A DNA stretch of 64,000 nucleotides. Origin: Vicia villosa (taxonomy: Eukaryota; Streptophyta; Magnoliopsida; Fabales; Fabaceae). Shown one piece after another: positions 11,561-21,570 of the stretch. Position 1 is the stretch's first letter; every line of letters starts with the position of its first letter. The notes below the pieces were generated by a model. That model searched no databases, had not been told where the DNA came from, and worked only from the letters and a program-made list of their open reading frames with translations. Location: NCBI RefSeq assembly GCF_029867415.1, contig NW_026705444.1, forward strand, positions 62,001 to 126,000. Reading direction: 5' to 3'. A program made the translations under genes and the position numbers.

Positions 11561-13649
11561 TAGAAAGTCATCCTTATTTATTTTGTATTCGTATATGTAA
11601 CACATTTTGTGTATGTATATATTTTATTGGGTAGCTTTTTTATCGATTCAGTTATTTGAGAAAAAGTGATAAAAAAATTGGAAAAGGCAATCTGAATGTA
11701 TACAAAAAATTCCATCTTTTCAATTTTTTTGTTGTAAATATCAGAAATTTCAAAATTTCCGATAAGATGGTGCATGTAGCTGAAAATTTTAAATTTCCGA
11801 TGCTATTACATTTGTTCGATAAAATTTGTAAATTTCCGATAACTTACAATATTTTTCAACAATTCTGGTATTTACATGAGAGTATAACAGCAAAAACTCT
11901 ATAAATGGGGTGTCAGATACAACCTGGGGTGGTTAGATAAATTCTCCTTATGAATCAATCAATGCCTTCAACTTTTGTTGCATTTGAGAAATCTCCAATT
12001 TCTAAATTCACCACCATAAATTGATTGTGACTATCACTTTAAATCTGTTCAATCATCTTGAAGCATCCACCACACGAGTTTTCAAACCCTTGATTGAACT
12101 AGCTTCCTCACAACATGAAAAATCTCCACCTAAAACCCTAGAGTTCTCTATCTAGGTGAAGAAATGTTCTTATTCTCTTTCAGCCTCCTCTAGGTATATG
12201 ATTAAACACTTCTCAATCTTACCAATGAAACATCCAAGAACATAGGAACATATCTAAACCTCTGCATAGCAATCACTCTATACTATGGATGCAGAATAGT
12301 TTTCAACTTAACCTCACAAAGAATGAAATTTTAGAGAAAAGTGAATGGTCAATAATGAGAAAATGAATGAAGGTTATATACAAAAGAGATTTTGAAAAAG
12401 TCAATTCAAACTAATTAAAACTTAACTTTTGATTAAGGTGATTTGAAACACTCAGAATGATCCGAATCGACATTTTCACCTAATTTATTTGAATTGCCTA
12501 AAGGTTGATTCGAATTATACCATTCAAAAGCACATTCAAGAACCAAGATTTACTAGGTTATTAGATTCATTATAAACATGATTTGAATATTTACTTTCAA
12601 CCTGATTTAAATCGCCTTTAGGTTGATTCAAATCATATGGAAAGCGAGATATTTCTATAAAACCAAACCAAACAAACCACCTAGAAAACAATGATCACTA
12701 TGGCATATCATGAAGTTGAGCTCCTAACCTAAACTACAAACTTCAAGAATGGAAGAGTATCTGGTGCAGTCAAGGACCATGTCGAAGATGTCATCTAACC
12801 AAGCAAAGAGATTGGACAATAAAGAAACTAATAAATAGACGACGCAGGGTAGACTCAGCCTCACGATCCTAGAGGAGAAAATGAAAACCACCATGCAACA
12901 TCTATCCCTAAACTTCTTATATATTGGCATTTACCATGCAATATTCTCCAAAGCTAAAAGGATGTGGAATGCACTGATTCCATATACCTGCTTTGCCTAG
13001 AGGTGAAATGAAATTATAAGCATCATTGAAGGTTGCGATACCTAAATCAGAATGATGCCAAATTAACTCATCTTTCCTAAGAGTAGAAGGACAAGAAATA
13101 AGACTGATATTGGAGTGAAGAGAGGGCGAGCTAGAAAAGTTCCCGGAAACGACCAAAACCATGATAACTGATCAAGAAGTTCTTAACTGTAGCATGAAGG
13201 TCGCGATGTAAATTTCTGTACTTAAATCATCAACAGAAGTCATCATAAGAAGTACCAAAAATTTTCCTTTGTGTACTTTCATTCTATTTTCCCTAATCAA
13301 TAACTTTGATTTGATATGAAGCTCAATAAAACAAAATGAAAGGGACATAAACCAGATAGTTCTTAACTGTACTTTCAAAGTTTAAAGTGTCTTAACTGTA
13401 CTTTCAAAGTTTAAAGTGTCGTTTGACTTTCAATTTATGTGAAAAAAACGGAGCATTTAAACTGCGTCGAGTAATAGGAGCAGTAAAGTAGCTTCAACAA
13501 AAATGGCCTCGGAACACTACACAGTTTCGATAGTAGTGAAAACAGCCTTAAACAGGGTATGAAGGATCTGAAATCTGGTAGTTTACATGAAATAAAGTCA
13601 ACCCCATAAGGAAATGGGGAAAGACAGAAGCTAGTACTAAGCCATTTAC
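11561..13649. other. Intergenic DNA 3' of XRI1
   Basis: AT-rich, with no open frame I can assign. A phrase like 'tttcaaaatttccgataa' recurs at 11745-11840. Diverged 'gatttgaa...gattcgaatca' phrases occur at 12430-12640. A direct duplication of about 31 bp ('cttaactgtactttcaaag') lies at 13360-13420. The 3' UTR of XRI1 should fall in the last few hundred bases, but its end cannot be placed. Confidence 0.5.
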
Positions 13650-16600
13650 CTAGCCTCTAGTTCTCATAATTGTGATGCTACCTTTTCCCCCTTCAGTGCG
13701 AATCTTTGTCTTTCCAACTACAGGCTTACCGGAAAAAGCCGATTTCGGGTAAACTATAGGATCTTCCTTGATATGCTTTGATTTTGAAGGAGGTGGAGAT
13801 TGTATGCGCTTATTTATTTCATTCAGAGTGACATCTCCATGGACGCTGCAGGGTTTGATGATGGCAAATGGATAGGCCACAGTAGAAGCTAACTTTGTCG
13901 GTGTTTGCATAATAGATTTTCGACCTACATATGTAAATGCAAGTCAGAGTTTTCATATCAAATGTTTTCATACCATTAACTGTTATCTGCTACCAAGTTA
14001 AAAAAGATATGAAGATTAACAAATCAAACCTTTGAAGACAATTTTTCTCGGTGTTTGATGCTGAACCACATTCTGCTCAACTGGTGGTGGTGTTAAGTTG
14101 GAGAGCCCTACAATAGCATACGATGTTTTCAATTAAGTTCAATGTAACCCAGAAGTGTAAAAAAAAAGACAAAACAAACATTAGAAGACAACAGTGAAAC
14201 GCAAACAAAGTAACAAACATTAGAAGACAATAGTGAAACGCAAACAAAGTAACAAACATTAGAAGACAAATAGTGAAACGCAAACAAAGTCTCATTACCA
14301 GTAACATCAGCTTGAACATTATTTGCTGCAGAAAAATTCCTGAAAGAACATAATCATAAGATTGTTTTATATCGGTAAGTATATGCCGTAAATTTGCAGT
14401 GGTTTTTAGAAGCATACGGATTCACAGGACATATTTGCATATCCGTATCTTTGAAGCAATCTGCAAGCCACCTTTCAGCTGACTGTAAATCCTCGTAATT
14501 GGGAGCACAAGCAGTGTCTATTGCATATTACATTTTTGCAATGAACCGAAATAAGCATCCGAATTATTTATCAAAAGTCATTAAGAAAAATACAAGCAGA
14601 ATCTTGTATAAGGAAAACCTGAAACGTCAGATAGCCATTGTGACACTTCCGGAAAAATATCCATATTGGAGTCGCCCGTTCCCTATATGCATAAACACAA
14701 TCATACATTCACACAAAAACCTCCAGAGCAATTGTTAACTCAAACATTACAATGAAATCAATAAATTACTACTACAAACACTTGACAGAAAAATGTTAAA
14801 AAGAATTTGCATTATCATTAAGTGTGACTATCTGCAACTCACGAACATTTGAAGGTATCACAAAAGTGTCAAAATTACGGATCAACTCAAAGCAGGAGGG
14901 AATGAAAGTCACTATAGATGAAAGCTACAAACACTGACATTTAATTCCAAATATGCTGAAGACATTTGTTCATCAGTAAGGGAATGATTCCCGTTCTGAT
15001 TGTTGAACTGCAGCATCCTCCGTCTCTTGGCTTGTGAACAAGTCTCCGAACATTCCACCTCTTCCTTTTGAATATCATTTGATTCTGAAATTCACCACGT
15101 TTAAATTAAAAATTATGAAATTTTATCCAAAAATAATAACAATATATTCAAGTGGAACATATCGATAATAATTAGACAAGATCAAGAAAATTTCCTTCCA
15201 AAGAGACTCACCGCCATTATTGACGTTATATGCAAAATCCCCACAAGCCTTCACAGGGGTTGTTTCATCATCGAGCACGATAGGAAGATCTTCATTTCTA
15301 GGAACTTGATTCCACAGCTCTTGCGAAATGTCTGATCAAACAAATAGGGTTTGTCAAGCATCGTTTATTTAGTGTTATTAACACTAAGCTTACAATCATA
15401 AGTAGAACTTACCAAAATTTGACGACCTTTGGAGACTGTAATCGTCCTGCCTTTGCCAATTCCAAGGAGCCCTAAAAAAGAGACATCGAGAAATTTTACG
15501 TTATGGGTAAAATACTCAAAGACTCGGGTGAGAATACCAAGTTGTTATGAGAAACAAGAAAACGTAGTTACAACTATATCAGATTAAGATTAATTGCTTA
15601 GATTACACTTGTAAATAAAAAAAGGCATGTGAATTCATCTTCTTCCTCCCCTATGAAGCGTATTTTTCTTCCTCTCCACCGTCGCAGTAACTATCATCAA
15701 ATAGGCTATTCCTAAATACCCTCCTAAATGTGTCTTTTTTCAAGGCAGGAACCAAACCCAATGCATTAAGTAACAACAGTCCATTTTTTTGGGGAAATAG
15801 CTCTCAATTTTCAAATGTTTTCGTCAGAATCTTGTCTGTATCTTTGCTATATCTTATCCGTATACACAGGAAGTCAAAAGTGGCGGATTATGTGGCAGAT
15901 TCACATAAACATCTTTATTGTCGATTACCCGATCTTGAAACCTACCTTTCGATTGAAGTTCTTCCACATAGCCTTCAAATGCTGCTCCCTGTCGCAATGA
16001 GTGCGAGGGAGAGCAGCACGCAGACAGTTCATATGAGAGGAACAAATTGAGTTCGGTCACGTGCCTCTTTAAAATAAAAATATAACAATCATAACCGTTA
16101 ATTTTAATCCGACGATTCTAACTACGTGTTCTCATTTCTCACAATAGTCGAGGATCCGCCCCTAATCCCTAATACATTTAAAACGGATCGAAAAGGAAAT
16201 TATGTCATGCAATGCAACAAAGAAAACCGCATAAAAGCCGAAGCTTTAACCAATGTGAATGAATCAAAACAGGTAACTTTCACCCAAATCAAGAATTGTA
16301 GAACACACCATAATCAAAAAATAAACATAAGCTAAACCCTTCGAAGCACAAGGACACCAACACTAACACGTCAACACCAGTAATAATTTGAAGAAAAAAA
16401 AGAATAAATTGAACGTAATCGCAAGTGTCAATATCACACCAGTGTCGGGGTTCAACATTACACACATTTTTTCAGAGGTGTCGGTGCAGTACTACAGAGG
16501 CTAAACCACATGCTTAACCATAACACAAATTACCAAACTAACAGCCATAAAATAGAAAAAGAACAAAACCATCAGATTCTAGTATATTTTTAGGGACGTT

Positions 16601-17038
16601 ACTACTGCAATTAATAAAACAAATAAAACAAATTTCTCAAAATCAACAACAAAATAAAAAAGGATGAAAAAAAACAAACAAAACACCAACACAAGAATCA
16701 CAGTCCTTTCTCTATCCATAAAATTTGACGTAAATTGACCAATTTCAAGCCCAAAATTAAATCCACAAACAGCATAAAAAACAAAATAAAAATCAAAGCA
16801 ATATACACACAAAATAGAGAAGATGAAGATAAAAAAATTAACGTTAGAAAAATAGCTACAAGAAAAATCAAAGAGCAAAATTACCGGAACGGAGAAAGCA
16901 CGAGAAAAACGAAAGTTCCATCGAAAGAGTGTGGTGTGTGTTTGACGAATGTAAGACCCAAATAAAATAAAAATGAAAAACGAAAAGAGAGAAAAGAAAG
17001 GGTAGAGAAAAATACTTGTCTTTGTTGTTATAATCCAT
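13650..17038 (-). CDS. XRI1: XRI1-like DNA-damage-inducible / meiosis protein (nine exons, 301 aa)
   Basis: Spliced by eye on the minus strand: 17016-17038, 15413-15471, 15212-15331, 14939-15084, 14619-14682, 14418-14517, 14299-14339, 14030-14107 and 13650-13924. All introns are GT-AG, phases agree, and the sum is 906 nt with one stop. Family hallmarks are an MDYNN start, DETTPVKACGD (50-59), SQAKRRRMLQF (84-94, a possible nuclear signal), TPRKIVFKGRKS (203-214) and the glycine-rich end GKPVVGKTKIRTEGG (from 276). Arabidopsis XRI1 is known as an ATM-dependent, X-ray-induced gene that interacts with MND1 and is needed for meiosis and pollen; that role is inferred here by homology. Intron 1 is long (1,544 nt). 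The gene looks intact. Exon 5 has a weaker alternative neighbour at 14840-14925, not used because it breaks the frame. Confidence 0.9.
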
Positions 17039-17183
17039 TTGTGGTGCAGAAAATGCGTTGATGATCAGAAATAATAACTGTCGTTACGGAGAAAACTCAA
17101 GAGTGTTTTTGCTGCTACTGCATGAGACGCATATGTGCTGCAAATTATACGCCAACAGAGAAAAACCACCCTTTACCTCTCCA

Positions 17184-17191
17184 CTTTTATA
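17184..17191 (-). promoter_or_regulatory. Candidate TATA box of XRI1
   Basis: The minus strand reads TATAAAAG about 146 bp upstream of the XRI1 start codon, implying a 5' UTR of roughly 115 nt. Position and sequence fit a plant core promoter. The transcription start is not known. Confidence 0.5.
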
Positions 17192-17768
17192 TGTCAATAA
17201 ATAAATATTAAAATAATAAATATTTTTTCTTGGTTTTATTATATAATTTGAACCATTTTTAATATTTAAATTAAAGAGTTTAACTTTCATTTACCGACTG
17301 TGTAAATTTTTTTATGATCATTATCATTTCATCATAATTAATTTTGCGGGCAATTTTACCGTGATTATGATAAAAGTGTCAGGTGTTTTAATTAAATTGT
17401 AACGAAAGCAAGTTTGCACAGTAAAGTTTTAGTCAATATCTCAAATTGTAAGGACTGAGTCTGGATTTTGTTATTGAAATAAGGACTTTTTAGTAAATAT
17501 GTATAATATATTTATAAATTTTGATAACAAATTAAATTGTAAAATTTTGTTTAAATAAAAAATATATTAAATTAAATTATATATAATTTATTTTAATAGT
17601 CATATGCATTATAAATGTTTGTCAATGTAAAATGTTTTTTCAAGAAAATGAGGTATAAACAAATTGTTTGTCAATATCAGAAGTTACTTTTTGTTGTCTA
17701 GATTATTTTTCAATAATAGTCAAAGATTGTATTTTCTAGTTACAATCTATTTTTAAAAAAATTTAATT
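17192..17768. other. Upstream region of XRI1 up to the MULE
   Basis: Strongly AT-rich, no gene. This is all the native upstream DNA XRI1 has before the MULE target duplication at 17769. I looked for CTT-N7-AAG (SOG1-type) sites in the first 400 bp and saw none. Confidence 0.5.
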
Positions 17769-17777
17769 GAAATATAA
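17769..17777. repeat. Left 9-bp target site duplication of the MULE
   Basis: GAAATATAA, identical to 25225-25233. Nine base pairs is the usual Mutator-family duplication length. Confidence 0.95.
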
Positions 17778-18073
17778 GAAAAAAAATCCAAATAACCAAG
17801 TTTAATAAATAATTTACACCAAAAACCATGTTTTTGGCAAAATTACGTATATGACCAGGTTTCAGAGGTGGTCTTCACATAGGAGCCACCTCAGGTGGCG
17901 CCAATGCCTATTTTGCTTGAACTTATGCGCCACCCAGGGTGGCTTCAATGTACATTTTTCTCTTTTAAGCCACCTAGGGTGGCGCCTATGTGTATGATTT
18001 TTTTTTTTGTTTTTTTTAATTGTTTGTATACTATTTTTTTTAATTTTTTTTATTATTTATTTATAAAATTGTT
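17778..18073 (+). repeat. Left terminal inverted repeat of the MULE
   Basis: About 296 bp, starting G-AAAAAAAA-TCCAAATAACC and matching the reverse complement of 24931-25224. It carries three imperfect palindromes built on GCCACC/GGTGGC at about 17885-17902, 17929-17947 and 17970-17988. An AT-rich tail forms its inner third. Confidence 0.95.
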
Positions 18074-18275
18074 TTAACATAAATAAATAAATTATATTTT
18101 GTTTTTTTGATTTTTTAAAAATTGTTTTAACAATTAAATAAATAATGAAACACCACATGTCATTCATTCCAAACATTACAAATACGAGAAATGCAGAAAC
18201 AACATTACAAATACGGTCATACAGTCCAAACATTACAAATACGGAAAAAAAAAATTTTAAAACATGGATATTATG

Positions 18276-19069
18276 CTATTCACGACCCCTCCGACCCGGA
18301 GTCGGACCATGACCCCTCTCACCGCCAGTTCCGCAATCTGGAACTGTTCGAATCCGGTTGGAAGGATCTCGACGACCCACTTCTCCACGACCCCCATATT
18401 CCTTGGTTGTTCTTGTTGTGTCTGGGTAGGTGGTCCTCGGATTAGCCCCTCCATGCGCTCGTTGGACATGTATTCTTGTATGCTGCTGTCAAATAGTCGG
18501 GTCCCCATGCCCTCAAAGATTGGTCTTGGCGGTGGAGTTGCGTCATATGGTCGGTAAAACCCAGCACTTGATTGGCCTTGGAAAAATGGCATTGTTTGTT
18601 GGGGTGTGGTGTAACCATATTGTTGGTGTTGTGAAAATTGGGGTGTGGAGTATCCATGTTGTTGGTACTGTGACGATTGAGTGGTCATTTGCTCGTTCGG
18701 GTCATATTCGTCATCTAGATCCATGTCGGGGCTGGGTTGCCTATTGGAGTTGGAGGGGCCGGCGTCGCCGTGTTGTTGGGTGAAGCCCCATGATTGTTGT
18801 TGGATGGGTTGTCTAGTGGAGGTGGAGGGGCCGACGTCGTAGTGTTATTGGGTGAAGCCCCATGATTGTTGTTGGACAGGTAGCCTAGTGGAGGGGTCGG
18901 CGTCATGGAGTTGTTGGGTGAAGCCCCATGATTGTTGTTGGATGGGTTGACTTTGGTAGGGCGTTGTTGGTGTTGTTTGATATTCTTCATGGTAAGGTTG
19001 TTCGGATGTTTTGTGTTGTCGGCGTTGCTGGCGTTGTTGGCGTTGTTGGGGTGGTTGTTGGGGTGGTTG
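18276..19069 (-). pseudogene. Broken C-terminal tail of the PMD gene
   Basis: The frame of the last PMD exon stays recognisable beyond its stop at 19070-19072. It runs on as glutamine- and proline-rich sequence with three copies of a QQQSWGFTQ motif, meets a second in-frame stop at 18845-18847, then continues through MDLDDEYDPN and Q/Y/P-rich sequence. Near 18400 a frameshift is needed to continue into a short basic end with CGTGG, which is typical of such proteins. This indicates a longer ancestral protein whose tail has decayed by two nonsense changes and one shift. Large overlapping asparagine-rich frames here are shifted readings of the same repeats. Confidence 0.7.
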
Positions 19070-20611
19070 TTATGCGTATTGTTGTTGGTGGGGGTCGTGT
19101 AGGTAGTAGGGGTCGGACACATACATATCGGGGGTTGTGACTGTTCTAAACCAAGCAACGTATTCCGCGGTTGGAAACATGGGGAGTTGGGCAACAGGGA
19201 ATTGTAGCAGACGGCTGCGACGCTGCTTCCACATCTCACAAAATTCAGGTGCGAATGTACGATAATCTGCGTGGTCCCATTGATTGTTAACTCTTTTAAT
19301 ATGCCAGCGACCCAAATCAGTGGGGGGATCCGGGATTGGTTGATGCATGCCAAACTGTAGTCTCACACGGTCAGATTGGTGCATCTCCACGATGTTGAAC
19401 CTTATTATAGGTGTCACTGCAGTCCAAACTTCCCGGTCACTCTCGTTTGGCTCATGGTCTAGCATCAAGTATGGTCTCCAATTAAACTGCGTAGGAGAAA
19501 AAATAACATATTATTAAAAAAGATGATGGATTGTAATACATCTATATGATCATATAAAAGTTTAGTGGTAATACATCTTCAGCTCGGAGGTGATCAATTA
19601 GGTCCCAATACAAAATAACACTCCCCCTCGGATTCTTACTGTAATCCAATTTAGGACCACAGAACCTAAGAAAAAAAGAGCAAACATGTTATTTCAGATT
19701 TTTATGTAAAAGAGAGTTAGCGTTCAAGGGATAGCGTTGAAAAAGACGTACCTTGTTGCATAAGGGAACGTGTAGTTGTTCCTGCCTGCAGGGGATAGCG
19801 TCGGTAGTCTCCACCAACCCCATACTTGTAGGAGGAACGCACATCCATAGAAGGTGCACTTCTCGGCAACCGCGTTCTTACAAAGCGATTGGTATAACAT
19901 CGCCAAAACGGCAGACCCCCAACTATATTTCCTAATCTTGCTAATACTATCAAATTTACTTAAATAAAAAAAGTTGACAGTGTTACCTATCGACTCCGGG
20001 AATAAAAGGTTACCAAACATCAGCATTATATAGACCTTAGTCATTAACCAAACATGCTCCTCGGTAGAGTTGTCCATCAAGATGAGTTCATCATAATAAG
20101 CTCTAAGGGAGGCCAGACTGATACCCTGGCCTCTTGAACCTTGAGTAGGCACAACTAGATCTCTTCCCAACACTCTCTCACACAGTGAATTAGCATGTTG
20201 AACAGATCCATTAACAGCCTTGCCATCAATGGGCAGACCAAGCAACATATAAACATCTTCTAGAGTAACAGTACACTCACCTATTGGAAGATGAAACGTG
20301 TGGGTTTCAGGCCTCCATATCTCTTGTAAGGCAAGGATGAATTTTCTGTCTATGGTGTTGTTGTGCATTTTTATGATATGTCCGAAGCCACATGCTTGTA
20401 GATTCGGAATAATCCTCTCGTCGGGTTCAACATAAGCGTGAGACCGTGTACGGAATCGGTCAACAACCTAAGAACCACAAATAAATCGATTAAACTAGAT
20501 GTCATATACGCATAGATGTTTAGAAATAAATAAGTATGAACTTACAAATGTCGCCAAGTTTGCTCTAGTTCCTTTGTGTGTTTCACCCATGGTAAGAAGT
20601 TGTTGAGCCAT
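19070..20611 (-). CDS. Plant mobile domain (PMD / MAIN-like) protein carried by the MULE
   Basis: Four exons: 20546-20611, 19752-20467, 19575-19665 and 19070-19486, all GT-AG, in phase, 429 residues to the first stop. The PMD core is clear: W73-RPETHTFHLP, GE at 85-86, LEDVYMLLGLPIDG ending at 104, and later exons with YWDLIDHL and FNWRPY. PMD proteins occur as host genes (the MAIN/MAIL family, which act in silencing and genome stability) and as cargo of MULEs and LTR elements. Here it is cargo, divergent from the transposase. The product may be a shortened but stable PMD protein, since the stops fall after the folded domain. Its role in transposition is unknown. Confidence 0.85.
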
Positions 20612-21036
20612 TTTCAAGAACTCTTTAACTTTTCTGCGGATTTGAAAATGCAAAGTGGTTTTTTGAAGAAGAAGAAGATATGTTGGTGAAAAGAAAGTAT
20701 TCTATGAGAGTATTTATAGAGGGGTGGTGGTTGCTGATGTTTAGTGCATGATGGCCAAGTGGTGAGCATGCATGTGATACAGATATCAAAGTGATAAAGA
20801 TGGGTTCACATGCATTCTGTGCTGAATTGTCTAAGCATGCATGCATTAATTGTTTCTGGCAGAATAGACTAGGCCTGCATCCCGTGTTCGGTGCTGAATT
20901 GTCTAAGCATGCATGCATACAGTATTTTGATGCAGGTAGATCACATGCTGGCGGATTAGATTAGGGTTTTGGCAGTGGGGACCGCTAGACAAAATTAGGG
21001 CAAAAAAAAACAAAAAAAAAACTAAAATGCACTAAT

Positions 21037-21099
21037 GCGCCACCCCAGGTGGCGCCATTCTGTTGAATTTTGTACTAATGCGCCACCCCAGGTGGCGCC
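21037..21099. repeat. Two GCGCCACC/GGTGGCGC palindromes in the MULE interior
   Basis: Two identical palindromes with 8-bp arms and a short spacer, 43 bp apart, each preceded by 'actaatgc'. They match the palindromes in both terminal repeats and could be transposase-binding or regulatory sites. Confidence 0.9.
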
Positions 21100-21226
21100 A
21101 ACATGCAACCCTTTTTTTTTTCTTCAAAAATTAGGGTTAGGGTTTTCTATGTTATTTTTTGTATTTTTAGGGTTTAGGGTTTTCTAGCTGTTGTTTTACC
21201 GAAAATAATTAGCATACAGTCTTCGC

Positions 21227-21440
21227 ATGTGATTGTACAGTGTGCACTGCTCAGTATAGTTGTGTCTGGTCAAGTTGGCAAAGCTGCAGTTCACCAGTGT
21301 CAAGCACACCTCAAATCAACTCAGTACGTTTGTGACGATTCAGGCATTCATTTTCCATCAACTTTATTCGTATGTGATTGTACAGTATGCACTGCTCAGT
21401 GTGATGGAGTCTGGTCAAGTCGACTGTGCAGCAGTTCACT
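21227..21440. repeat. 145-bp-spaced direct repeat upstream of the transposase
   Basis: 'atgtgattgtacagt-tgcactgctcagt' occurs at 21227 and 21372, followed in both by 'tctggtcaagt', 'gcagttcac-agtgtca', 'aactca' and 'gtttgtgatgat'-like phrases. It is a diverged tandem duplication of the promoter or 5' leader. Confidence 0.85.
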
Positions 21441-21570
21441 AGTGTCATAATGATCTCAACTCAACACAGTAAGTTTGTGATGATAAAAGCATACCTCTAA
21501 TGTGGAAAATAACACAACTCATTACACATCTCATTTCACAACTGAAATAACACTCTTTACCCACTCAACA

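Larger units (their letters stand above)
20612..21570. promoter_or_regulatory. Divergent promoter region between PMD gene and transposase
   Basis: Nearly 1 kb between the two start codons. It holds a duplicated phrase 'gtgctgaattgtctaagcat' (about 20820 and 20892), two palindromes of GCGCCACC/GGTGGCGC (21037-21056 and 21080-21099), and a 145-bp-spaced direct repeat (21227-21440). An inexact TATA-like stretch 'gagtatttatagagggg' at about 20707-20723 sits about 100 bp upstream of the PMD start when read on the minus strand (CTCTATAAATACTC). Confidence 0.65.

Noticed and set aside
14840..14925. Possible extra XRI1 exon between exons 4 and 5
   Set aside because: Has acceptor- and donor-like sites but introduces a stop or breaks the frame of exon 5 in every combination tried.
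16579..16878. Hydrophobic 99-residue frame on the minus strand
   Set aside because: Lies entirely within XRI1 intron 1, very AT-rich, composition explains the F/V/Y-rich product.
17341..17360. E2F-like site upstream of XRI1
   Set aside because: TTTGCGGG does not fit the consensus well enough to report.
18715..19353. Long asparagine/proline-rich frame on the minus strand
   Set aside because: Shifted reading of the Q-rich PMD tail repeats; the PMD exon frame is the one consistent with splicing and domain content.
21502..21570. N-terminal extension of the transposase by 23 residues
   Set aside because: The frame starts with GTG, not ATG; the ATG at 21571 has a good context.
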